This document shows positions 45,399 to 53,409 of a stretch of DNA of 64,000 bases, one piece after another; the first letter of the stretch is position 1; the number at the start of each line of letters is the position of its first letter. The DNA lies in contig NZ_CP086594.1 of NCBI RefSeq assembly GCF_020866845.1, forward strand, positions 3,562,001-3,626,000. The letters are read 5' to 3'. A model generated the notes under the pieces. The model saw only the letters and a list, made by a program, of their open reading frames with translations. It was not told the origin of the DNA and ran no database searches. The DNA comes from Sphingomonas radiodurans (GTDB taxonomy: Bacteria; Pseudomonadota; Alphaproteobacteria; Sphingomonadales; Sphingomonadaceae). The position numbers and the translations under genes were made by a program.

Positions 45399-46783
45399 TT
45401 CGTGCCGTTGCCCTTTCCGCTCGTCCCGAGCATCCCCTCAATCTCGGCCACCTTCCCCAGTCGGATCGCCCGCCGGAACAGCCGTCGCTCCATCGCGTGG
45501 TCGATGCTGCCTGACAAATGCTTGACTAACCCGAAGGTTTTAAACGCTCCCAGCCGCTGACCCTCGGATAGGGTCTGGAAGAAGCGGAGCTGCAGGTCGC
45601 GCACGTCCTGCGTGGGTTCAGGCTCAGGGGCTACCTCTGTCTGGGGGGAGTCGGTCGCGTCAGTAAGGGGTGTGGCGGTGGTTTCGCCTGGACCCACCTG
45701 CGCCGTGAGATCGCGCGACACTGTCTGCGACGGCTCCTCGACCAGCTCTGTAACGGCTTGGCCATCTGAAGTGCCATCGGCGGGTATCGGTGTGCCGCGG
45801 AAGTTAGGCGAAGCCAGAACCTGTCTTTCACTGCGTCCATTCAGGAAGGCCTCGTCGCGCTCAAAGCGCGCCATGTCCGGGTTCCAAGTCCGTGGATCGA
45901 TGGTCACGGCGAGGGCATCCTGCTCCTCGTCCCACTCGAACGTCAGGATGTTATACTTATAGGTGAACTTCTCGTCGATTTGGTCCGGGGCCGTCGCGCC
46001 CGCCGCCAGCATCATGAGCTGGCAGCCGTCTTCCACGTCCTCGACGTCGAGGTTCGGGAAGTGCTCGTGGCCAGAGATGAAGACTCGCGCTCGGCCGCGG
46101 AGATACCCTTGCGCCTTCTTCGAATCCTGGAACCAGTTGAGCGGATGATGCGAGAGGACAACGTTTTCGACACCCTCTTCGATCGGGATCTGCCGCTGCC
46201 GCTGCCCGAGAATCAGCTTTCCCTCTTCCGGATGACCGGAACAGATGAGCGCGGAATTGAGCCGGACAAATCGGATCGACCTTCCTGGGGCCAGCTCGAG
46301 CGTCGCGCTCTTGGACACGCCGCCGTTCAGGTCGAGCTCGCATCGGTAGTCGAGGGCGAAGCCCCTGTATGCGTCGAAGCGGCCGTAGAGCGCGGCGCAG
46401 TCATCGGGATTGTCGAGATGGCGGTCCAGCCAGCTGTCGCCGCCCTCGCGCACCGAGAACAGGACGCTGTCCATCGTGTTGTCGATCTTGGCTCGGTCCA
46501 CGTCATGGTTGCCCGGGATCAGCTGGACGTCGGTTCGATCGCATCCGACGGCGTCGGTCAGGTCGGCGAGCCAGAGCGCAGCCATGACGTATTGGTGGGC
46601 CTGGCCAGAATACGCGATATCCCCGGTGACGATCACACCGTTAGCCGTGCAGCCCAACTTGGCTAGCTGAGCGCGCACGTCGTCGATCAGACGGGCCTTG
46701 GCATCCAAGTTCGCAGCATCCGTGCCGCCGTCCTTCTCTTGGCCGAAGTGGATGTCCGAAAGGTGCACGAAGACCGACTTCAA
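45395..46783 (-). CDS. Calcineurin-like metallophosphoesterase, first gene of the GTPase cluster
   Basis: 462 residues. The metal-binding motifs are complete: D10/H12 (HLSDIHFG), D55 (TGDIAYSG), GNHDVDR at 91-97, H212/H213 (LSHHP) and GHEH at 238-241. A disordered Ser/Thr/Pro/Glu-rich stretch (about 340-395) leads to a C-terminal helical module (from about 395: LQLRFFQTLSEGQRLGAFK). That module could be the adaptor linking it to the GTPase proteins. Candidate effector, cleaving nucleotides, nucleic acids or phosphoproteins. It heads the operon, and the ATG at 46783 begins directly with the phosphoesterase fold. Confidence 0.85.
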   Translation of the reverse strand: MKSVFVHLSDIHFGQEKDGGTDAANLDAKARLIDDVRAQLAKLGCTANGVIVTGDIAYSGQAHQYVMAALWLADLTDAVGCDRTDVQLIPGNHDVDRAKIDNTMDSVLFSVREGGDSWLDRHLDNPDDCAALYGRFDAYRGFALDYRCELDLNGGVSKSATLELAPGRSIRFVRLNSALICSGHPEEGKLILGQRQRQIPIEEGVENVVLSHHPLNWFQDSKKAQGYLRGRARVFISGHEHFPNLDVEDVEDGCQLMMLAAGATAPDQIDEKFTYKYNILTFEWDEEQDALAVTIDPRTWNPDMARFERDEAFLNGRSERQVLASPNFRGTPIPADGTSDGQAVTELVEEPSQTVSRDLTAQVGPGETTATPLTDATDSPQTEVAPEPEPTQDVRDLQLRFFQTLSEGQRLGAFKTFGLVKHLSGSIDHAMERRLFRRAIRLGKVAEIEGMLGTSGKGNGTK

Positions 46784-47352
46784 GAATTCCCCCCGGCTTC
46801 AGTGCCCCGAACTGCATCGTTCGGTGGAACATAAGGTGTCCTGAACCATCGCACCAGTGCCGGATTGTCTGTTGGATATACGCATCAGTTTTCTGGTTGC
46901 GCCCTACTTTTTGCTTCCGGCCAACCAGAAGCGGCCTGTCCGCAGCCGGCCCATTTTCGGCCGTAGCGTGCTTGCTGAACGATCGTCCGCTTCCGCTTCG
47001 CCGCCGAGCTGGCGTGAATGGCCGATTGTGGGCCGCAATGTCCACCTACGCGGGACGATCGGTATCCTCGCGGCACCAGCGATCAAACGTGCTGTAGCCG
47101 GGCAGGTGAGGATTTCGGCAGCCATTCACCAGAACCTCGCCACAAGCAATCCCGTGCAGGATTTCGTCTACCACGGCATGATTGCGCTTCGTAAGCTGTC
47201 CGACCCTGGCCCGCACGGCTTCCTTGATCTGCTGGCTGGCCCGCGGCGTCATCGTCGGCTGCTGAGCCGTGGCCGCAGCGAAAAGGATGGGAGAGGGTTG
47301 GGATTTTTCGTTTTGAGAGTCATGCCCCTATTTAAACGCAGCACTACCGGGG
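46784..47352. other. Intergenic stretch upstream of the GTPase cluster
   Basis: 569 bases. The plus- and minus-strand frames here are mostly shadows. A 68-codon minus-strand frame resembling a terminase small subunit is listed separately. The cluster promoter should lie just upstream of 46783 but no consensus -35/-10 pair is convincing. Confidence 0.5.
47046..47252 (-). pseudogene. Terminase small-subunit-like remnant
   Basis: 68-codon frame with NHAVVDEILHGIACGEVL and PGYSTFDRWCRED, which resemble the helix-turn-helix segment of phage terminase small subunits (typically RICRDPGMPSYSTVYRWL-type). It ends at TAG just after RPA, where family proteins continue. No large terminase or capsid gene is near. 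It could be a degraded phage relic, or an unrelated helix-turn-helix protein. Confidence 0.35.
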
Positions 47353-47358
47353 ATGATT

Positions 47359-47937
47359 ATGGCACTTGTCGGTACCAAGCGGCTGATCGACATGGGCATG
47401 GAGGCATCGCGAACCATGCCCGCGTTGGTCGTGGGCGGCGGGATGATCACCGACGCCAACCTCTGGATCGCGATGCAGGGTTTCACCGGTGCCTACTATG
47501 CCATCTGGGAGAGCCTCTTCGCGGGACAGGACGATGATGTCCTGCGTGGCGTCTTGGACGAGATGTATGTTGACCTGTGGGCGGAGTATCAGGCCCTCGC
47601 GGGTGGCCTCCGCATCGATCTGTCCCACAAGGGGTTCACCACCACGACCGTGGACAGGACTACTTGGGAGACCGACTACCTCAACGACACCGAGCATCCC
47701 GTCTACAATCATGCCTTCGCCACAATCCGTTACTCCAACGGCGAAAGGGAGATCGATTTCGCCGAGTGGGCGCGTCACGTCATGGGCTTTTGGTATGACA
47801 AGATCATCATCATCGAGCGCACCTACAACCAGCGCGTCAAGGCTGGCTGGACACCTCCGCCCAAGCTCAACAAGGCGCAGCGTAAGGCGCGAGAGGAAGA
47901 CGCCAAGGCCGCATTCAAGAAGCTGACCAGCCGCTGA
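47359..47937 (+). CDS. Conserved-looking protein, unknown function
   Basis: 192 residues, starting MALVGTKRLIDMGMEASRTMPALVVGG. Rich in Trp, Tyr, His and acidic residues in the middle (TTWETDYLNDTEHPVYNHAF), and a Lys-rich charged helix at the C-terminus (KLNKAQRKAREEDAKAAFKKL). No signal peptide and no known motif. ATG at 47353 is an alternative start. A GGGG sequence before 47359 is a modest ribosome-binding site. It is followed 37 bases later by a membrane protein gene in the same direction, suggesting a two-gene unit. Confidence 0.65.
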   Translation: MALVGTKRLIDMGMEASRTMPALVVGGGMITDANLWIAMQGFTGAYYAIWESLFAGQDDDVLRGVLDEMYVDLWAEYQALAGGLRIDLSHKGFTTTTVDRTTWETDYLNDTEHPVYNHAFATIRYSNGEREIDFAEWARHVMGFWYDKIIIIERTYNQRVKAGWTPPPKLNKAQRKAREEDAKAAFKKLTSR

Positions 47938-47974
47938 GGGCAAGCGCTGGTGCGAGCAAACAAGAGGGGGATCG

Positions 47975-48592
47975 ATGAAGAAGCTGTTGCCGTGGACGAT
48001 ACTGTGGGCGACTCTCCTGGCCACCATCCCAATCGCCTCGGAGTTTACACCCGATCAGGTAGCCGAGAAACTGGCCACTTGGCGCTTGGTCGCGCTCGTC
48101 GTCTTTGGCGTACTGTTGCTCATCAGCTTAGTCCGCATGGCACTGGCCTACTTTCGCCCGCCAGCCGCCAACAGGATCAGCAAGCATGATGTCGATTTGT
48201 TCACCCGTATCAGCGATGTGCTCAACGATGGCGCGCTCACCTTCCTAGCCGACCACGACTTTCGCAACGACTGCCATGTCAGCAATCTAAAACCCATCGA
48301 GACCATCTCCTATTGGCATGGGCCCAACTGCATGTTCAGCGACCCCGCTCTCCAGAAGCGCTGGGAGAAGCTGTTCGCCAGAATACTCCACTTGAGTTCC
48401 ACGCACGGCTCCAATCTCACCAACAGCGAGGATAACGTGGAGCGCATGACGGCCTGGCACGTTGGCTTTCCTAAGAACGCCCAACCACCGCAGGCGCAGG
48501 AAGAGATCAAGGAACTCAACGACGCAGCCCTGGCAGTCTACCGCGAGTATGGGGAGTTCGCGCCCTACGTTCGCAAGCGCTTGGGGTTGTAA
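47975..48592 (+). CDS. Membrane-anchored protein, unknown function
   Basis: 205 residues with a signal-anchor (about 6-22) and a second hydrophobic helix (about 37-60) followed by a soluble C-terminal domain of about 140 residues. That domain contains SDVLNDGALTFLADHDFRNDCHV, which has the look of a DUF found next to other defence-related genes, but I cannot name it. A GAGGGGG ribosome-binding site precedes the ATG. It is probably co-transcribed with the gene at 47359. Confidence 0.65.
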   Translation: MKKLLPWTILWATLLATIPIASEFTPDQVAEKLATWRLVALVVFGVLLLISLVRMALAYFRPPAANRISKHDVDLFTRISDVLNDGALTFLADHDFRNDCHVSNLKPIETISYWHGPNCMFSDPALQKRWEKLFARILHLSSTHGSNLTNSEDNVERMTAWHVGFPKNAQPPQAQEEIKELNDAALAVYREYGEFAPYVRKRLGL

Positions 48593-49514
48593 CCCGTGAG
48601 CAACGTCCTGCCCATCAAGCTGCCGCAGTATCTCGTCCGCCTGCGCGCCTCCGGATAAAGCTGGTCTTCGCTGTTTTCCAATTGCTCGCGCGGTTCTCGG
48701 ACGTCGCGGCGATGCCGGAACGGCGCATCGCGCGTGCCATTCTTGCGATATCCGTAGCTTCGCTCGAGGGCGTTGCCGCTCCGTCACTTTTCCTCAACCT
48801 ACCTGAGGACCGTCTCATCACTCGAGAAGACTTTCTCGACCGCTTCATGGCGAAGTTTCGCGCTTTTACGACGTCAGCTCGTTAGCGGGCATAGTCCATC
48901 TCCAAGAGACCCAGGATGGACCTGCACTCAGGCTAGTCGCCGAAAGCGAAGCCACCGGGAGAATACGTCGACTAGGAATCCAGCGTTTCCGATCGGGCAG
49001 GATTGTACGAGCGAGCTGGTTGCTGTTGCTGTTGCAGAGATAAAAGCATTTCGAAGCAAATATGAGCAACCGTCTGCTTCCGAGAACCGCCCGCGTCCGA
49101 GGCTACTCGCCGTCCTGTGGACTGGTTTTGTTAGAGTTGCCTGTTGGGTCAACTTGTGCGGACTGGGAACGCCGGGGCGCGATCAGGTGCAACCGAGGTA
49201 GGTGTGAATGGCCCACAATATACACCTCTGGACACGCGCTTATGCTTGGGAAAGGCGAACTGGGTTTGCAGGCATCAAGCGCGGACCGATTAGCCGCAAT
49301 CTGCGCAGAACGCGAGAAGACGCTTTGGGCTGTCTTTGTGCTCAGACCGGCAATTGCCAGCTCATGCCGCAAAGGCCTCTTCTTCGATACGGCCGAACTG
49401 ATCGGACCGCATTAGGTCGGCCACACGAAATTGCCAGTTGTGGATGTAATCAACGCGCTATTATTATGCAAAATCCAGTCGTCGCGGGCTCCTAAAGTTT
49501 TTCCAGGGGCTCCT
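48593..49514. other. About 920 bases without a convincing gene
   Basis: The longest gene-poor stretch in the island. A 20-codon frame (GTG at 48597, MSNVLPIKLPQYLV...) and a 67-codon frame at 48682 (with EDRLITREDFLDRFM) look like fragments rather than whole genes. Several AT-richer segments are visible around 49000-49060 and 49440-49510. No RNA gene, repeat array or promoter is obvious. Confidence 0.5.
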
Positions 49515-50597
49515 TTAGATCGGAAAAAGAACCTTCAAGCGGTCGACCGTATGCCGCCACTTCGGCGTCTTTGGCGCGCACACCGAGTTCTGGTTCCCGA
49601 ACATGCCGACCTCCTGCACCGCCTTGTCGAGTGTGACAGTGGCGACCCAGTCGATTGGTACGAAATACTCGCAGCGATCGGAATCGTCGATAAACTCGCT
49701 ATGGTAACTGGCGCGGGTGAGGGCGGTTGCTGCGGGGATGGGGACGCTGTCGTTATCCGGCAGCTCGAAGTCGCGGAACGCCACCGGCTCGCCCCGCACG
49801 ATGCCGACGCTCACGAAGCCATAGCCGGGCGCCTTCACCCATATTCGGTCGCCTGGGCTGAGCAGGCGAAGCGTGCCGCTATACCAAGTGCCGCCGCCCG
49901 CGCTGATGAAGCCATTTCGCCGCGCCTCGTCCCAAGAGCGGCTCTCACCATGGCCGAACGACACGTAATATTCGCCGTTCCACGGTTCGCGATCGCTCGG
50001 ACGGGCATCGACTGTAGCCGCCACCTGTGTCTCGATCGGATCGATCAGCCACGCGCGGCTCAGCAACTGGCCGGCGTCGGTGTCGAACACCTGGAAGCAG
50101 AGCACGTTGATGGCGATGCCGCGCTTGGCGAGATAGGCTACGATCCGTTCGGAGCTCGCATCGAGGCTGGCGGCGACGATCACGACCTGATGGTTCTGGT
50201 TCAGTGTCGTCTCGTCGAGCAGCATGCCGAAGCGCGCGCGGAAATCCTGCGCCAGATTGCCGCCGCCTGTGAAGCGCGCATAGACGCGGCCGACCGCCTC
50301 GGCATCGAGCGCCTCTGCCCAGGTCGCATAGTCGATCGCTTGCGCCACCACTTCACGAGGCGTGCGGCCGCGCTTCAACTCGATCAGGATGAGCGCGCCG
50401 TCGGGCGCCATGGCCAGCAAGTCGATCCGGCCGCCAAAGCCGGTATCCTCCTGCCGGCCGATAATCATCCATTCGTCCGACAGGATCTGCGGCGCGGCGA
50501 CGATCATTTATTCGAGCAGCGCCTCGCTTGACAGCGCGGACTCGCGTAGCGCAGTCGGCGCGCCGTCGACTTGCCAGATGCTGTGACGGATTGGCAT
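49515..50597 (-). pseudogene. NucS/DUF91-like nuclease gene interrupted by an in-frame stop
   Basis: The gene begins at 50597 (MPIRHSIWQVDGAP) two bases after hsdS, and after 29 codons hits TAA at 50508-50510. The next codon is ATG (50505-50507), which opens a further 330 codons. The second part has GGRIDLLAMAPDGALILIELKRGRTPREVVAQAIDYA, a PD-(D/E)xK-type nuclease core (D, then E-L-K) as in NucS/DUF91 proteins. Related full-length genes, recalled from memory, have a glutamine or acidic residue where the stop is. Either the gene is inactivated, or reinitiation at the TAAATG junction makes a shortened protein. Confidence 0.7.
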
Positions 50598-50599
50598 GA

Positions 50600-51904
50600 T
50601 CAGGCTACCGGCGCAGGGCGACGCCCGCGTTTAGGTTTCGGTACGGCGACGCACTCGGCGCGGATGCGATCGAGCAGGACGCTCGCCGGCTCGTCATTCG
50701 GGTCCTGCGGCACCAACTCGCCGCGGAACGCCTTGGCGAGGATCGCCGCTTCGAGCCGGTCAAGCATCGCGATGGCGCGGGCGGCTTCGGCTTCGAGACG
50801 GTCAGCACGGGCGAAGATTGCATCGAGGGCGGCAGCGATGCGCTTTTGCATTGCCGTGGGGGCGAGCGGGGTCGGGATCGCATTCAAGGCGTTTTGATTG
50901 ATCTTTGGTAAGACCGTTCGGCCCTCCTGTCTTGTAGCCAGCCAAGTAAATTGCGGCGACAGCATCCAATACATTAGGTAACGCGCGTCGCACCGTGGGT
51001 TAATCGGATACATGTCAGCGCTGCATCCACCCTCGAAATTGACCAAGACCACTTTGCGTAGGTAAGGCCGAATTTTCGAATAGATCAGTTGGCCGGCGTA
51101 AAAGCGGTGCTTTCCGCTTATAACCCCATCTTCGGCAATAGTCTGAAAGGGGAGGAGTACCGGGCGTCCAGATCGGATGTGATTTGGTGCGATATGTGGC
51201 AACTTGAGGATTGAGGTAGGCGGAACGAGATTGCTGGCGATCTCTCCGGCCTCTTCGAACGCCACAGTCTTCCAGCCCAGCCGTCCCCCATCAGCATCCG
51301 GAAAGAGCCTGCCTTCAAACGCTCGTTCGAGACCGGTAACCCTTAGGCGTTCGGCTAGCACCGGTACCCGATTCAGTGCCGCCCGCGCGCGGGCGAGGCG
51401 AGCGGTCATTGCGTCAAGCTTCACGACGATGCGGCGCTGTTCGGCTAAGGGTGGTAGAGGAATAAAGATGTCCTCAATGACATTCGAACTCACATTTTGC
51501 TGGGCGGCGCCTTGACCATGGCTGGAAAGGGGCTCCCGGAAAGCTGCGGAGCTCAAGAAGCGATAGAGATAGCCATCCTCGGAAAGCGATGTGGCAGGCT
51601 GTAGCTTTGCAACGCGCTGATTGAGCGCCGCAGGTAAGTGGGCTTCCTCAACTCTAGCCACTCGGCCAATGTTCCCCGTTAACGAGGTGAGAATGTCACC
51701 CGCGGCGAGCTCAAACCTGCTCGTAGCGGTCGAGAGTGACACAAACCTTGGATTATTGAGATTGATTTTGCTATCTTGGACATTGCCGATCCTTATGAGG
51801 AAGTGCCCACGATCCTGATATTCCCCGCTTTTGAAAGCAAAGCCGCTTATAACCTGTAGCAAATCTCCAAGCTTCGCTCTTTCCCATTTATCCGGCAGTG
51901 TCAC
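50600..51904 (-). CDS. hsdS: Type I restriction-modification specificity subunit
   Basis: 434-residue HsdS with two target-recognition domains (about 1-160 and 195-370), each followed by a helical spacer with the repeated type (LPPLAEQRRIVVKLDAMTARLARAR and APTAMQKRIAAALDAIFARADRLEAEAAR). The C-terminal VPQDPNDEPASVLLDRIRAE is the usual end. It picks the DNA sequence to be methylated or cut. Its ATG overlaps the hsdM stop by four bases. Confidence 0.93.
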   Translation of the reverse strand: MTLPDKWERAKLGDLLQVISGFAFKSGEYQDRGHFLIRIGNVQDSKINLNNPRFVSLSTATSRFELAAGDILTSLTGNIGRVARVEEAHLPAALNQRVAKLQPATSLSEDGYLYRFLSSAAFREPLSSHGQGAAQQNVSSNVIEDIFIPLPPLAEQRRIVVKLDAMTARLARARAALNRVPVLAERLRVTGLERAFEGRLFPDADGGRLGWKTVAFEEAGEIASNLVPPTSILKLPHIAPNHIRSGRPVLLPFQTIAEDGVISGKHRFYAGQLIYSKIRPYLRKVVLVNFEGGCSADMYPINPRCDARYLMYWMLSPQFTWLATRQEGRTVLPKINQNALNAIPTPLAPTAMQKRIAAALDAIFARADRLEAEAARAIAMLDRLEAAILAKAFRGELVPQDPNDEPASVLLDRIRAECVAVPKPKRGRRPAPVA

Positions 51905-53382
51905 TCCCCCGCCTCCATGACCCGAACGTCCTGCGCGCCGCCCTCTATTTCTTCGATCAATTCCCGCACCTCCACTATCGCGTTCGCCAGGTGCAACTCG
52001 ATTGCCGTCGCAATCTCTTCGGGTGATTGCAGTCCGTCCTCCGGGTCACCGCTCGAATCTTTGAGCCAACCAATGTCCAAATTGTCTCCCCGCGTGGCGA
52101 TCTCCTCGCGCGTGAAGCAACGGAAGCGGCCGGTCTCGCCCTCGTCACTCCGCATCGCGCCGCCATTGGGATCGTCACCAAACATCGTCACGAAGTCAGC
52201 GAGGTCGGCGGCTTTGAACGGGTTGGTCTTGCCGTACGACGGCATGTTGGCGCGCGCGTCGTAGATCCACACCGCTTGCGTCGCGTCCTCGAGCGGCGCT
52301 TCCTCATCGCTACGCGTGAAGAACAGCACGTTGGTCTTCACGCCCTGCGCATAGAATATGCCGACTGGCAGCCGCAGAATCGTGTGGAGGTTGCACCAGC
52401 TCATCAGCCGCTGGCGCAGCAGCTTGCCGCGGCCATCGTCGAATAGCACGTTGTCGGGCACAACCACCGCTGCGCGCCCGCCGCGCCGCAGCGAGCGGAT
52501 GACATGTTCGACAAAGGGCAGCTGATAGGAGGAGACTCGATCGGTGATCGTCAGATCGTCGCGCGTCGGCGGGCCGCCCGCTGGGCCGAACGGCGGGTTG
52601 GTCAGGATCAGATCGGCATTCTTGAACTTAATATCCGAACCGCGCGGGCTGAGCGTGTCGGCGAGATCGAGGTGATCGGGATCGATGCTGTGCAGATGCA
52701 AATTCATCTGCAGCAGGCGGAAGGTGTCGGGGACGTTCTCGACACCGCGCAACGCCTGGTTGAGCTGGAACGCCTGCTGCTTCGGCGCCAGCTCGAAATA
52801 GCCGTCGGTCTGCTCACGCATGTATTGGTCTGCTGCGATCAGGAAGCCGCCGGTGCCCGCCGCCGGATCCTGGATCACTTCGCCAGGCTGCGGCTGCATT
52901 AGGCCGACCATCACCTGGATCAGCACGCGCGGCGTAAAATACTGCCCAGCGCCTCGCTTGGTCTCCTCGGCCATCTTCTGCAGCAGGCCCTCATAGGCAT
53001 CGCCAAACGCATCGCGCTCCTCGCTGAACCAGTGCAGCCCGTCGATCGCGTCGATCAGCTTGCGCAGGTTGATCGGCTCGCGGACGATGGTCGCGGCGTT
53101 CTGGAAGATCGCGACGATCGAGCGGTCGGCGATCTTGGTGCCGTCGCCCAGCTCAATCAGCGCTTGGCGATAGCGCGTGAGTACCTCGGTCTCGTTCGCC
53201 GCCTTTAGCGCGCCCCAGCGATATTGCTCTGGGATGCGACTCTCGTCCTTCTGCTCGGACGCCATCTTGAGGAACAGCAGATAGGTCAGCTCGGTGACAT
53301 ATTGCTGGTAAGTCACGCCATCCTTGCGGAGCAGTGTGCAAAGGCGCCAGAGCTTGTTCACCAGATCGGTGGAGGGGTTCAT
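51901..53382 (-). CDS. hsdM: Type I restriction-modification methyltransferase subunit
   Basis: 493-residue N6-adenine methyltransferase. HsdM N-terminal helical domain (1-130), SAM-binding DPAAGTGGF at 172-180, and catalytic NPPF at 262-265. The domain order and length are normal. It pairs with hsdS and with hsdR, which lies upstream and 27 bases away. The start at 53382 (MNPSTDLVNKLWRLC) is the family N-terminus. Confidence 0.95.
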   Translation of the reverse strand: MNPSTDLVNKLWRLCTLLRKDGVTYQQYVTELTYLLFLKMASEQKDESRIPEQYRWGALKAANETEVLTRYRQALIELGDGTKIADRSIVAIFQNAATIVREPINLRKLIDAIDGLHWFSEERDAFGDAYEGLLQKMAEETKRGAGQYFTPRVLIQVMVGLMQPQPGEVIQDPAAGTGGFLIAADQYMREQTDGYFELAPKQQAFQLNQALRGVENVPDTFRLLQMNLHLHSIDPDHLDLADTLSPRGSDIKFKNADLILTNPPFGPAGGPPTRDDLTITDRVSSYQLPFVEHVIRSLRRGGRAAVVVPDNVLFDDGRGKLLRQRLMSWCNLHTILRLPVGIFYAQGVKTNVLFFTRSDEEAPLEDATQAVWIYDARANMPSYGKTNPFKAADLADFVTMFGDDPNGGAMRSDEGETGRFRCFTREEIATRGDNLDIGWLKDSSGDPEDGLQSPEEIATAIELHLANAIVEVRELIEEIEGGAQDVRVMEAGE

Positions 53383-53409
53383 TCGGCTTCTTTCATCATG
53401 CAGGCCCGG

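Noticed and set aside
46857-47537. 226-codon plus-strand ORF
   Set aside because: It overlaps the better-supported gene at 47359 and has random-looking composition.
49486-49514. Direct repeat GGGCTCCT near the nuclease stop
   Set aside because: Only two eight-base copies 21 bases apart; too short to mean much.
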